A stretch of DNA of 64,000 nucleotides from Seriola aureovittata (lineage: Eukaryota; Chordata; Actinopteri; Carangiformes; Carangidae), in the NCBI RefSeq assembly GCF_021018895.1, contig NC_079365.1, positions 14,707,501 to 14,771,500 on the forward strand, read 5' to 3'. The notes below the pieces were generated by a model, which was given only the letters and a program-made list of their open reading frames with translations, was not told the DNA's origin and ran no database searches. The position numbers were made by a program, and so were the translations under genes. This document shows, one piece after another, positions 12,801 to 25,367 of this stretch; position 1 is the stretch's first letter; the number at the start of each line of letters is the position of its first letter.

Positions 12801-13058
12801 ACAAAACATCTCATAGCATTTAGAGGAATCCAGTTCACCCTTTCTGCTGCTCAGAGGGAGGACACTGAAGTCATGAGATTGAAGTTACAAGATGTGTGTG
12901 TGCTTGCGTGCATGTTTTGTCTCTCTGCCACAAGTCTCTGCAGGTGCAAGAGGGAGAGAAGAAGAGAAACACAGCTGACCATTAGGCTGCTTTACCACAT
13001 CCTTCACACTGTACTTCACATCTTTCCCAGAACAACACACACGCACATACGCCCCCCT

Positions 13059-13354
13059 CTGCATGTTTCATAATTGTATTTACAGTGTGTGTGTTGGTGT
13101 GTTAATTAATTGTCAAAGCTTTTCCTGGTATTTCATGTGGATTATGATGAGCTGCTTCTGGCCTCCTGGTGGTTTCCTTTCATGTGTGTTTGTGTCAGTA
13201 GGTATTATCAGATTAGATAATCCTTTGATTTGAGAAATAGAGTCTGCATGATCAGCATTCTCAATATCATCACCTTTCCTCCTGCTATTTTCTCCTTCCC
13301 TTCACTTCAGACTGACAGTCTGCTGGATTATAAAGGAAACAGTCAACACCTGAG
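13059..13354. repeat. ~300-bp duplicated segment, copy 1
   Basis: Almost identical by eye to 25368-25666, in the same orientation. Differences are a short pyrimidine insertion and a few substitutions near the 3' part. Both copies start at CTGCATGTTTCATAATTG and end at GTCAACACCTGAG. No open frame or inverted termini are visible. Confidence 0.85.
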
Positions 13355-13400
13355 CCTCTGTTTGATGTGACTGTTAACTTTTCTTGTTGTAAAGTCAATA

Positions 13401-13695
13401 AAACAACTACATAGAGACCCAGAATGACCACAAACAGGACTAAAACAACCACAAAAAGACACAAGACAACCACAAACAGGCTCAAGACAACCACAAAGAT
13501 ATGCAAAAGAAGAAACAACTACAAAGACACTGAAAAGGCCAAAAAAAAAAACACACACACAAAACAACTACAGAGAAAATGATACAAAGGGACTTCGAAG
13601 AGACACAAATCAACTACAAGAATACAACACGACCACCAAGAGAGAGAAATGATCTAAAAGTTATAAAAACTACTACAAAGACACACAAAACTGCT
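13401..13695. repeat. Degenerate minisatellite (ACAACYACAAAGASACAMAA)n
   Basis: Imperfect tandem copies of about 20-30 bp based on ACAACCACAAA and AGACACAAA, all with A-rich plus strands. The Val/Leu/Cys-rich minus-strand open frames here come from this repeat. Confidence 0.8.
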
Positions 13696-13934
13696 CTAAA
13701 CGACGCAGCCAGTTTTTATGATTTGTTTTGTGTGTCTTTCAGTTTGAGTGTCTTGCTCCTATACAGGAGGGATGGCGGACCTTTTACGTGTCTGTGTGCA
13801 GGGGCCCATTGTCTCATAAGCCAGCCATATTATAGTAGTATATATAGTATAATCTGTATATATGATATCATAATGATGAACAGTCTCGATCTGCTTCCTT
13901 CAGAGCGAAAAACAGGTTGACCTTAAACCTGCGA

Positions 13935-14420
13935 TAACTCGGTGTTTGACCACTTGGGGGAAGCAGAAAGTGGTGAACACAACGCTGACATACTGTATTA
14001 GCACCTTTTAAAGTGATACGGTGAACTTGTTAACAAACATTTACTTTTTTTACACATCCAGCAGATACAGCGTAACATCATCGTTCATTTAGCGTCATGT
14101 TTCTGACACCCGGCAAATGTAAGTCCATTAATCACTCTCTCTTTAGCTCTGTTTTTGGTCTCCAGGGAAATATTTTTGTCTTTAGCTGCTAAATGCTCCA
14201 CTCTGTTCACCAGCTAGTCACTGACTTTATATGTTCGCCGTTCGCTGCCGAGCAGGGAGTTCAGCTTTTTCAAGCCTTTTCACTGAAAACAACAACTGAT
14301 CAATTTGACCCCAAATGAGCCTATGAGAATGCTTAGAGTGACCCACAACAATAAAGCTGGGGGCGGGCCAGAAAACGTTCATCACAACAAGACACTCCTC
14401 TTGCGCGCAAGAAGTCATGT
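13935..14420. repeat. Dispersed fish repeat (TTTAGCTGCTAAATGCTCCA family)
   Basis: Contains GACCACTTGGGGGAAGCAG, GTAAGTCCATTAATC, TTTAGCTGCTAAATGCTCCA and TTCACCAGCTAGTCACT in the order I recognise from a percomorph dispersed repeat. No coding capacity and no target duplication seen. Confidence 0.45.
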
Positions 14421-17400
14421 GATGTTTTGTTAATATGAAAATCTTTGTACTTCAACTAGAGCTCTTATACCAGAACCAACTATAGAAAAAAGTTAATCAA
14501 GCATTGTTGTGCTTTAACAAAATTAAGAGAACTATGTGATTATGAATAATTATAAATAATTGCCATTATTAGACAATCTAGGCTGGATATTGGTGTAAAA
14601 CATAAACTTCTTTGGAATTGTAATGAATGAAATTTGCAAAGAAATAAAAAAGATGAAGAGGTGTTTCTCCAGGAAGTGCTGGAGCCTGCCACCAACACTC
14701 ATTTTCTCTTCACCAGTGAGATGGAAAAATGGTGTAAAAAAACCTTTTATTTTGAGTCTGTATCAGTGTATGTGGGAAAAGTTGTGGGACGAGATGCCTA
14801 CAACACAGACAGTGGAACGTGTCCTCTTATGCCACCTGCACTATCAGACTATGTGGTTCACTGTCGTATACGTCCCAGGCTGAGGACAATGCATCACTAT
14901 CATGATTATGTTATTTTATTTTACTGAATTTTCATCAGGCTAATGTCAAAGCAAAGATCATTCATAGTAATCCACATTAATGTCTGTAGTGTCACATGGG
15001 TGTGTGATAGCCAATATTTACAACCATGTGGAGAACATTAAAATAACAAACAGATGCTGCACATACTGGGTGTTAATAACATAAACATTTTAGTTTATAA
15101 AATGTTATTAAGTGTTACAAAATTACACACACAGCACATCCTCTAGTCCCCCATCCCCTCCCAGTGAAACCTTTCTACCTCCACTTTCTTGTGCAGATTT
15201 AGAAATGACAAGAGATGGGGTGAGGCCTGCCACATGGCCTCTGTGTGTCCTCCCTCCCTCCCCCCCTCCTCACCCCAGCTCCTCACCACATCAGGATACA
15301 CTTGTTCTGGTGAATTCCGGTTTCAAACGGAACGCTGCCTTGCTCTGGTTTTCTGCAGGACCAGTATTAAAAGCAGGCACATGCTGTCTCTCAGTGGCCC
15401 TGTGGTCAGGGAGGGGGAGCCTCTAACGGCCTGTTATACTCACACACCTTTCAAACCTCACCCGCTCTTGCTTCCTCCCCCTGAGCCTTCCTCCCCTCCT
15501 CACCCTTGACAGCCCCCTTGCACAGTCTTATCACCATGACAGCAGATTAAAGAATGAAAAGTTCCTTCCACTGCGAGCCGCCAAGTTCATCACCTCCTCC
15601 CGCCTTTTTCACGCTGTCACATCACCAAATCCTTTTTTACTGGTGAGACACTGCTAAGTGCCTAAGGTTTATTATCTTAATATCGCACATTAAAACAGTA
15701 TTATATTATCATAAACACACTCTCTCTAGTTTCCAACTGCTCTCACTGTAGACCAGCTCAGTCCTTTGACCTCCAACCTCAAGTATGATGCCCCTATTGT
15801 TGGACCGGATGCACTGCAATCAAAATTTTAATATTTTAGCATTTTGAAAGTCAAACCTGTCATGTTTGCAGTGGTTCTGTGATATGGTTTGAAGGAAAGT
15901 ACACTTATCAGTATTAGACATCCAAACCACCAGAGGAAATCACATTTTACCAGAACATATAGATATACACATATGACATCATCTACCTACTCACACAGCA
16001 CTCATATAAACATTGTGTTTGATTGTCTCTGATTGTTTATTTTCATATTGAGGAAAATATCTATGGTTCTATTTCCATAGTCAGACCGTTTTCTGCCGCT
16101 TTGTGTTTGAGACTGAGTTGAAGTTTCTCATGTGGAAATGCCAGCAAGAAAGAAGGAAAATCATTTTCCAGAGTTCCCCTCCGCTAAGCAACATCGCCAC
16201 CTGCTGTCAGCCAGACAAACTGGCTTATGTCCACAGGTTCATATACTGTAAGAAGCCCAATGACAGCTGCTGAGTTTTGAACAGCAGACTTGTAAAGCTG
16301 GACAAAGTCTTGCTCCGTTCAACACATTTCTGCCTAAAGATTTGCTCTCTCTCTCTCCCTTTCTTTCTTTTTTTTTTTTTTTTTTAAAACCTGTAATTGG
16401 TTTTCACAGATCCAGTTTGTAACCCAGCTAAATCTGAAGCTCACTTACTGAAGTGGAGCTGTGAAGTGTGTCATTCTTATTCTGCCTTTACACATGATAC
16501 TATCCCTGTCCCCCCAGAGTGGGACTGATTACAGGATGATCAGTCAAGCTGAGCATCTTTAAACTTGGATGGCTGGATGGATATCGCCTGAATAAATAGA
16601 TGAAACTAAAACAAAATTACTTGCTTTGGCCATTTGGGGATTTTTTTTTTCTTTATATTATCTTTTAAGCTTCTGTGATTATCATGACTATTAAAATAGC
16701 CTGTGCATCAAACAATACCCTCAGATAGGACATCTTTAATGTGTGTCCCTGGGGGTTTAGAGGTCACTGGCATGCGAAGGATCAACACATTGGTTTAAAG
16801 ATAAGGGAGGCTCATGTTTGCAATCTGATGTTTTCTTGTGGAACGCAGAAATAAATGACAGAGGACACAGGGGAATTTCCCTCAGAGGAGCGCAGTGCTT
16901 TTCAGAGGGATGTGCTGGCTAACCGCTGCCCAGGCTGGGCTTCCGGCCCTGGGGCAGCAGCGCCTGCCGGTACCCCTCACACCCTGCAGCACCACCACTA
17001 TCACCCCACTCCAGACACTGTGCCAGGATACTGTGGTGACACAACCCTGGGCCTCTGTTCCTCCCTTGTCAACAAGAGTGATGGAAGCAGAGAGGAGGAG
17101 AGGAGAGAAGAAGAGGACAGGAGGACTGATTGATATTTAAAGTGACAACAGCTCAGAGTATGCAGAACAGAGGAGAGGATTCAAACATTTGAGAGATAAT
17201 GTTAGAATGAGGGTGTGAATGAAAGAAAATGAGGACAGTGAGGATGAATAGAAAGAGGCAGGACAGGAGTTAATAGTGATTTATTTTTATATCAATAATT
17301 ACATGAAATGAAAGTGTCCTTTGAGGCGTTTGGCTGTATTTGAGAGGCTCATTATTCAGCACATTTCAAGAGTATCTCTTAAAGACAAAAACTTTATTAG

Positions 17401-17500
17401 ACCAACAGGACCTTTGCCAGGGTCTAATTTAATGCAGGTTTGTGTTTTTACCAGTCATCTTCTGCTGACATAAAGCTTTTCTCTCAGTCTCGCCAATATG
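14421..17500. other. Intergenic, no gene recognised
   Basis: The longest open frames (14623-14927, 15112-15509, 16855-17140) have no recognisable domain, and the last two are low-complexity Pro/Ser/Glu. A poly-T run lies at about 16370-16385. A weak CTCF-like site lies near 16193-16208 (minus). Confidence 0.5.
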
Positions 17501-17508
17501 ATCAGGAG

Positions 17509-17522
17509 CCACCAGGGGGCAG
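17509..17522 (+). promoter_or_regulatory. CTCF core motif match
   Basis: CCACCAGGGGGCAG matches the vertebrate CTCF core consensus (CCASYAGRKGGCRS) at all 14 positions. It lies between gata2a and the fibrinogen-domain gene, a plausible place for a domain boundary. One motif match alone is weak evidence for binding. Confidence 0.4.
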
Positions 17523-17670
17523 AACAACCTTTTAACCTTGCATTGTTTTCTCCAGTAACACAACGAAACACACACAAGCTCACACAGTCAAAATCAAATG
17601 AGAAAGCTGATAGGTTTAATGGCTTTTATGGGTGACTGATCTTGATTACTTATGGTTAACTGTCTCTCTG

Positions 17671-17682
17671 CTGTGTCTGTGT

Positions 17683-17740
<58 letters not shown>

Positions 17741-17789
17741 ATGGGTGGTGTTTGTGTGCGTGTGCGTGCGTGCGTGCGTGTGTGTGTGT
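17671..17789. repeat. (TG)n compound microsatellite
   Basis: TG repeats followed by a GTGCG-rich block. Confidence 0.95.
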
Positions 17790-17943
17790 CAAGACAGAAA
17801 AAAGGGAAAAGGAGCTTGCGGTTGCATAACAATAATTAAGGCGGCATGATCAAACCGTCTTCAGTGGAAGCCATTTTATTTCTAATGTGCACTTGTTTTA
17901 ATGAAGTCAAGCACATCAAGCACCTCCATATGTACAGGTCTCC

Positions 17944-17944
<1 letters not shown>

Positions 17945-18023
<79 letters not shown>
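17945..18023. repeat. (TG)n microsatellite
   Basis: About 36 TG units ending in GCGCGCGTGC, an alternating purine-pyrimidine tract that could adopt Z-DNA. Confidence 0.95.
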
Positions 18024-18222
18024 CACATGAATACAGGCATGTCCCAGTGTGTGTATAATTGGTGTATGTGAAATACCGTGGCTGGTCGGGAGTCTGCCTG
18101 CGGTGTGTCTGTGTGTTCAGATCAGAGCCTGCTGAGCCTCCTCACTGGCTATTATTAGACACACTGCTTGTTGGACAGACTGACAGCTCATTATGAAGAC
18201 TGCTAAAATAAGTGCAGCCTTT

Positions 18223-18262
18223 TACACACACATACACACACACACACACACGCACACACACA
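18223..18262. repeat. (CA)n microsatellite
   Basis: About 20 CA units with TA and CG interruptions. Confidence 0.9.
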
Positions 18263-18693
18263 GACAAACGTCACTTGTGCACGGCCAAGTCAGCACTCTC
18301 ACATCATCTCTAAACTCCCAGAAAAGCCTTTGTGAAGCACAGCCAGAGGGAGCCGCCCGCCTGACGCCAACATGAAAAAGCACTTGAGGCTTGAGAGTGT
18401 GTGTGTGTTTCTGTTCGAGTCAGTGTGTGTTTGACTTCATAGTAGTGGGAGGAGGGCGGTTTTGGAGTATGACGACAGGATAAACCTCCCAACAGTCAGC
18501 GTCAGTGTGCTCATGGGAAAGTATAAGTAAGGTGAGGTAGAGAGGTGAGAAAAATGGCTTCTCCAAAAACTGGGTCTCTCTCTGTTTACTGTCAAACCGT
18601 GAGCTTTGGGTTTGGCTTCATATTAATACAGTTGGAGGCAGAACACAGGGTCTTGTGGGTAGATAGAAATTATTTTAAATCTCTATCTGTTCT

Positions 18694-18699
<6 letters not shown>
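18263..18699. other. Intergenic, nothing recognised
   Basis: No exon-like segment with a known protein. Confidence 0.5.
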
Positions 18700-18742
<43 letters not shown>

Positions 18743-18743
18743 G
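18700..18743. repeat. (TC)n microsatellite
   Basis: About 21 TC units with one TATC interruption. Confidence 0.9.
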
Positions 18744-19355
18744 TCTATGGCATGAATGACGTGATGATGGAGTTTGAATTTGAGGAGCTGTGTATCACCC
18801 ATCTGTTAGAGCCTCTCTCTGCAGGGACATGATGACCTCTCGTAAGTTAGACACTTTCTCTCATGACACCATCTGACCTAACACACTTGAGAATACTATT
18901 GCAGACAGCTTGACTAGGCAGGTAGTGGCACATACAAACTCCCAGGGTTAATCCATGAATTCTTATAGGATCACTTTTATGAACAGTTTCAGTTATGTTT
19001 CATCTGTATCGTGTTGTGTGGCAATAAAATATAATCATCCTTTATGTATAAGCAGTGTGTGTATGTACATACATGCCTCGCCAGACATCCAAGCTATTCA
19101 TTCAAATACCACAGAAGGTTATTTTTTAATGTGCAACAAAGATTCTGGAAATGTGCAACTATTACAAGCAGTATTTTCAATATCTATTCCTTTTTTTCCC
19201 CAAGAGAGTAGCCAAACAAAAGTAACAGCAAAGTATATTGTAATATGGAGTTTAGTCTCAAACAGTCTAGTGATTATTTAAACATTATTTTTTGTAATTC
19301 TTTTGATCTATTAGCTGCCATCTGCATTAACTGATAAAAAACACGACTCTAACAT
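18744..19355. other. Intergenic, nothing recognised
   Basis: AT-rich unique-looking sequence up to the target-site copy of the hAT element. The plus-strand open frame at 18955-19281 has no recognisable domain. Confidence 0.5.
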
Positions 19356-20650
19356 TAGAGTTATTCCGATACCAATGCAATGGTAGTTTTTGAAATACCT
19401 CCGATACTGCCTGAAATACCATATCAGCTGTGTACACAAGTCTATGCACCAGTCCGATACATACACATAATTTATTAAGAGACTTTATAGTTTCACACCC
19501 GGATAAAATGGCAGTTTTCCCAGAAAGCAGTTTTTCTTCACTGCTCTAAAACAGTAGCTTAAACAGAAAGTTGCGTCTTGCCAACCTGGAAGTTAGCATC
19601 CCCCTGGCTCCCTCGACAAACAGCCAATGGGACTTGCCCTTTGGATTATTGCAGCTCTGTGACAAACAAAAGTTTAAGATACTCACACATTTTGTTCAGA
19701 ATGAAAACCACTTTTATGATTTTTGAAGCCTAAATACGATCACCAGAAGTAAAAAGCTATAGGCTATAAACAAACCACACCACAGTTGTCTGACTTCAAC
19801 ATCGCCACCACTAAGCTGCCAACTTGTAATTTGGTTTAGCACGTTTACCTTTTCTTCAACAGCTTTTCGTCTCAGAAAGTTATCAATAGTTTGCAAGAGC
19901 GTGAATATAAACACAATGAAGGTATAAAGGCGGACTGGTGAGTAGATTGGTTTTCAGCATGATGGCGTTTAATGTCTATGAAAACCTCTGTAGTCTAATT
20001 TAGTCACTTGTTAGCATCTGCCTTTTTTAAGACACATAAAGCTTTTTAAAAAATTGGGTGGGGTATTTACTGATGTATTTTATGTCATAGAATAAAACGT
20101 GAAAATGTCTTGAGCTTGTGTTAACCACACCCCTTATTTCAGACATCTAAGCAAAGACCCTTTCAAAAAACCCATTGACTTCGGGACAAACTTATTTCCG
20201 GGTCTCATTCTTGCAGCACTTGATGGTGTAATATTGACTGATTATTAAATACAAGTAATATGGCAATATGTTACCTTCTAATGTTCCACCACTAAAAAGG
20301 CAACGTGTACAGTAGGCAAAGGCTTTAATTTTGAGAGATGCCCCTTGTGTTAGGACAACTAATGTAGGAAGTGTTATTTATGTCAAGATTTATTTTGTTA
20401 TGATGGACAGACATACTAGATAATAAAAGAAAGATTCTATGGCAATCGTGTATCTGTTCATGTTTTTACAAAGGGTTTAACCTGAGCCCTGCCATACAGC
20501 AGTGACAGCAATCATATAACGTCCATACAGGGTTAATATCACACAGCTGTTCAAATTTTTTTTTTAACGTAATGGTATCGGATGAGTACTCTGTATCGGC
20601 CAATACACAAGGTCAAGTATCAGTATCAAAACGGTATCGGAACATCTCTA
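19356..20650. mobile_element. Non-autonomous hAT-type DNA transposon (1,295 bp)
   Basis: The left end TAGAGTTATTCCGATACC and the right end (reverse complement TAGAGATGTTCCGATACC) match at 16 of 18 bases. The element is flanked by a perfect 8-bp direct repeat TCTAACAT (19348-19355 and 20651-20658), the target-site length of hAT transposons. Sub-terminal GATAC/GTATC words (TCCGATACTGCC, AACGGTATCGG, ACTCTGTATCGGCC) are repeated, as is usual for hAT ends. No transposase frame survives, so it was mobilised in trans. The final segment lies about 90 bp from the 3' end of the fibrinogen-domain gene and may overlap its 3' UTR. Confidence 0.88.
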
Positions 20651-20740
20651 TCTAACATCTGTTTCTCATCTGTGGCTGGCATGATTACAGTAGGTTACTG
20701 TAATTGTCAAATTTTCCATCGAGAAATGTCATCATTAGCT

Positions 20741-22634
20741 TTAGGATGTCCCCACAAAGTTCCTGGGTCTTGTTTTCATCTCCACCCTCTTGAAGGAGTA
20801 GCGTTCTCCTGTTCGTCCGTCTGTCAGGATGTACCATGTCCCCCAGTAGATACCGTTAGTCACCCCACTGTAGCGCCCACGGTAGTATTGTCCGTTCAGG
20901 TTAGCTGCCAGGCAGGCATCAAACCACCAGCCTGCACCGTAGTAGTGACCACAGTTTCCAGCTGCATAGCGGTCGTGGTCTCTGTCAGCAGTGCTGAAGG
21001 ATCTGCCGTCGTGGTTGTAACGTTTGCTGTAGCTCAAGGCATTGCCTGCATCTCCAGAATACTCCCGTGCTGTCAGACGATACCTGGAAGAAAAGAGACA
21101 TAACATATGACAGAATGTGAGGGTTGTGTGTAACATTTTATGTGTGTAGCGTGGAACCAAGTGGGCACACACAACTGTCTGCAACAAAAGGACACGTTCT
21201 CCATTTTACTCAATGGATGCTGAAGACTTTGAAGCTCGGTTATTTAATTATTACTATATCAATGCAGCAGATGAGCTTCAGGGTAGAGGAGTGATTCTTC
21301 ATTTGCTTAAGTGACCTTCTAGACACAACATTTATTTTCCAATCTTCTGTCTATTTTTATTGAAAGCCCTTTTTTTATTTTACGATGAGTGACAGGATCC
21401 TGCAATATTTTCTACAACAATTTAGGTTATTTGGTGGTTATTAAATGACAAACCCGATCAAACTACACACACACAATCCCAATGTTTTTGAGTGTTAACA
21501 AATAATAACAATGACATTTTTTCCTAAACTTTAATTGTTGCTTATTTAGTTGTGAACGTTCTAGAGAAATACTTAAAGTTTAATAGGCTTTAAGATAGTT
21601 GATTCTGCCCTCACATCTAACTATTCTAACAAGTGCGGAAAGTGTGTATTTGTGCATTGTGTTTCACCTCTGTGCCTCTGAGGCTACTTTGAAATTGTTG
21701 TAGGTAGCATGGCGTCTCTGTTGGTGCCAGTCCTCCAGCTCGATTCGGAGTTGGTGTTGGCCGGAGGAGGTGAGGGCGTACAGCGCCGCGTTCCCCAACC
21801 AGTGCTCTCCCTGTGGACTTCCAAAGCCCTCCCGGTATTCTTGCCATGTCCTGTTGAAGTCCAGCGAACCGTCCTGCCGATTCTGGATCACCGTCCAACC
21901 GCCGCCCGCCGTCTCCATGTCACATTTAGCCTGAGCCACAGCAAAGACTTTGATATTATAAAGCCTAGATTTTACTGATCCACAGATAGCATACACATCT
22001 CTAAAAGAAGCGGAGTAGGGCGGGGGGTCTGTCTGTGCGTTTTATGAGTGTGGTGAATCTGAAATACCTCCAGTGCTGGCCTGTGCAGGTCAGGCTGGAT
22101 GGTGTAGATTCCATTCTCTTTGATGCCGAGCCTGTAAATCTCCGCACAATCCTGAGGATGTAACTTCTCCAAGGGGGCGACTGAGAACCACACACAGTGC
22201 ACTTTTATTCAACTTAATAATCAACAACAACTGTATCATGTGATCAATTCTCACGCCTCTACCTGTGGGTGGGTATTGTGTGATGCTCTTCAGGAAAAGC
22301 AGCAGGTCTTTCTCCCCCTCTCTTCCCACAGCTGCACTCTCTGTCAGCCCAGAGAAAGATTAAGTTATCAGTGAAACACATCACGCTGGGTCTGAAAACA
22401 GAAGCTTTGTCTTTATTTACTGCGCAGAGGGCTTCCACTTTGTACGATAACTCTTTAAAGCTTCCTGACATCGTGAGAAATACAGTATGTATGTGCGTCT
22501 GTGAGTGCGTGTACACAGAGTTCTTCTCATCCTTCTCTTTGCAGTTAAATTCCTATGCACTCACCTATGACCGACACTTAGCAGGCCTCATTGAGGTTCT
22601 GTTTACTATGTGTGGGGGAGTGACTGCGAGGGCA

Positions 22635-22678
<44 letters not shown>

Positions 22679-23896
22679 TCTGTGTATTGCAGAGGTGGGG
22701 GATATAAATGTGTACTACTCACCAAGTCGTTTGGCCATCGCTCCAAGGGCCTGGCTATGACAGTGGAGGTCACACTCTGTCAGCACAGCTGCCATCAGTG
22801 CCAGGATGGCCCCTAGAGAGTTGCTCTCCTGGCCCCCATGATTCCAGGGGCCTCCTGTTTCCTGGATAGAGCGCATGCAGCGCTGCAGCTGAACTAGACG
22901 TTCTTTGACACCTCCAGTCTGCAAAGACATTGCCCACAGGTTGACGCTTCTTGAAGACATTGTGTCAATATTGTGTGAACAATAGGTTAGCAGTCAGTCA
23001 TAATTAAACACTGCCAAATCCTCTTCATTCTTCAAAGAAATGTTTATATCTATGAATGTGGGTTGAGTGAAACAGTACTGTGTTTTTAAGTGAAGGAGCT
23101 GTGCATGTGCATAATCATGCATCTCAAAGGCTCATGGCTCAGTGGCATGTCAGTCTCAATCTGTCTCTTACACTTACATCAGCCATTGTAATCATGTCCC
23201 TCAAACACCTGTTGCTGCATGAGCTCAGTACAACCATATGACGAGGACATTTTTAAAGCAGGTCTGATTTTATCCCTTCTTTGATTGCGGACTGTCATTG
23301 CTCCAGGGCTGTGAGGTGGTGCCAAGTTTAGTGTGCTGAATGTCCCCTGAGGAAGGACCTGCTGGCCTCTGCCCGATAGTACGCTGCTCAGTTGTTGTTG
23401 GCACACGTGAATGAACAGACAGAGGGTCGCCTCTGCTTCATCTTGTCACTTGATGTATCCGAACTATTTCACTCTTACTTGGCTGAGAAATATCTGAATA
23501 ACAGTAGCATTGTGTGGCTTTTCTTAAAATAACATTTTATGATTTGTAAGTTTGAACAAAATAAATCTTGTGAAAAGTACAGCACCTGACCTCCCATTAC
23601 ACTGTGATGTCACTTACCTTAGGCTGAACCTGGGGGAAATCATGCCTGTGCTCCACCCTCTGAGGAGCGTCTGAGATGGCTGAAAGTGAAACACCTATCC
23701 TGCAGGCTGTTGTCCCAGTCTGACCCTCACAGGCCGCGGTACCTAGTCCTGCTCCTGTCCCGGGCGGGGACGGTGCAGCCACCAGACTGTCCCTGCAGGG
23801 AGGCTGTGTGCAGGCTGGGGATGCATCTAAAGACAACAGGGCTCCCACATACAGCGACAGCAGAGGAAGCATACCGAGAGAGCCGAAAGGAATCAT
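20741..23896 (-). CDS. Secreted fibrinogen C-terminal domain protein, FGL2/angiopoietin-like
   Basis: Six coding exons on the minus strand: 23896-23618, 22918-22723, 22340-22263, 22180-22068, 21930-21668 and 21083-20741. All splice sites are GT-AG and all phases fit, giving 423 residues. The chosen start (MIPFGSLGMLPLLSLYVGAL) gives a clean signal peptide; an upstream in-frame Met at 23965 adds 23 residues and is less likely. The middle part is helical and Leu/Gln-rich (ERLVQLQRCMRSIQ). The fibrinogen domain begins at DCAEIYRLGIKENGIYTI and contains CDMETAGGGWTVIQNRQDGS, HWLGNAALYALTS, the calcium-site run DRDHDRYAAGNCG and WWFDACLAANLNGQYY, ending in EMKTRPRNF. The end of the domain is closest to FGL2 (fibroleukin), but six coding exons are unlike two-exon FGL2, so an angiopoietin-like or fish-specific relative is possible. 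Expected role: secreted ligand or lectin-like protein; partner unknown. Confidence 0.85.
22637..22675. repeat. (TG)n microsatellite in an intron of the fibrinogen-domain gene
   Basis: About 19 TG units, 48 bp downstream (in gene direction) of the exon ending at 22723. Confidence 0.9.
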
Positions 23897-23965
23897 GGGA
23901 AAAAGCAGGCTTGTCCTAAACTTTGTTTTAAACTCTTTAGCAGTGGTCCGGCCTCTTTCCTCCAA

Positions 23966-24279
23966 GCTGTAAGTTAGTCCTATAGTTCCTATAGTTGTTA
24001 ATGATTCTCAGCAAACTAAGTGCCTCTTCAGTAGGAAAGTGTTTGCTGACCTCTTCTTTTAGTCTAGATGCTCTTATTGTTGTCCTTGTTTTCTACTGTC
24101 TGTACTTCATCCTCCTCTTCTCTCCTTTTCTTCCTCACTCCTCGTCCTCCTCTTTCCCCTCCTCTCTCTCCGTTAGTGAAGTTGCTTTGGCTCAGATTCC
24201 TAGATAACTGCGGCACTCTTTGCTGTCTGACACGGACTAATGCACCCACCCCCTGATGCACGCACGCACACACACACAC

Positions 24280-24339
<60 letters not shown>

Positions 24340-25367
24340 TGTCCATCTCTTTAACTCATCTCATTCTCTCTCTCTCTTGGACTCCCACACAGCCACACAC
24401 AGAGCTGCATGTTGACACACACAAACATGCATCCAGAACGTGAACACAAATCCCACTATGTCTTGAACACACATGTAGTGTGACATTATGCACAATTCAA
24501 TTTGTGAAGCTCTTCTCCTGTCCTGTGACTGTGCCTTCCTCACATCCTCTATTTTTATGTAATGTTTTAATTCTTCTCAAGCAACATGTGGTATTTCTCG
24601 ACAGACACTGAACACCTTCTGCCTTCACCCATCGAGGTGCATATGTGACAATGTTTGTCGAGATGAAAATTCAGCAGATGCCTCAAGTATGCGGCTCCTT
24701 CTCTGCCGTGTACCATTTTCTCACTTGTGTCCTTTTGTGCTGCAGTGTTTGTGTTTACAAACTGAGTTCCAAAGAGGCCATAAAGACTCGACATTCAATA
24801 GGTGCGAGAAAGCAGGAATTCCTCTATAAACACCAGAGTCATCCCACTCATCAGGACTCTGCAGAGGCACACTCCCAATAACGAGGAGGACAAACACACA
24901 TGTAGACACAAAAACACACTTACACATCAACGCGGAGCAGAACGAGGGTTAGGTTCAGTCAGAAGAAATAACCTCATAATATGAAACTGGTTTTCTCCAG
25001 AGCCCATGGCAACTCAGCTATGTGCTGTAAAAATGAGGGAGTTTGTAATTTAAAGGCATCCTAATTTTATGTTACTAATTTCACATTCCATGAAATTTAA
25101 TTTCACATTCACAGATCTCTTGGTGTGTTGTCTCAGTTATGTGTCTGTAGTTCTTACTTGTAGGTTTACATTGACATTTTTACAATAAGTAACGCTATTT
25201 TTTATCTTCTTTTAAGTCATATAATGTCACATAAACAGATCAGTATCAGTATCACAGTCTTTTTATCAATTTAAAAGGCGTGTTTTGAAAGGACAAAATA
25301 CAAATGTGTTGAACAGAACACATAAACACTCGCTCACTCACTCGCAAGAACACACGCACACACCTTT
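23966..25367. other. Upstream flank of the fibrinogen-domain gene, with (CA)n at 24261-24336
   Basis: A pyrimidine-rich stretch (24060-24180, TCCTC/TCTCC words) and a (CA)n microsatellite at 24261-24336 are followed by unique sequence. No TATA box or first exon could be pinned. Open frames at 24567-24984 have no recognised domain. Confidence 0.5.

Noticed and set aside
14623..14927. Two overlapping plus-strand open frames of 86 and 97 codons
   Set aside because: No recognisable domain, no convincing splice context, AT-rich surroundings.
22371..22816. Plus-strand open frames opposite the fibrinogen-domain gene
   Set aside because: They are shadows of minus-strand exons and a TG microsatellite.
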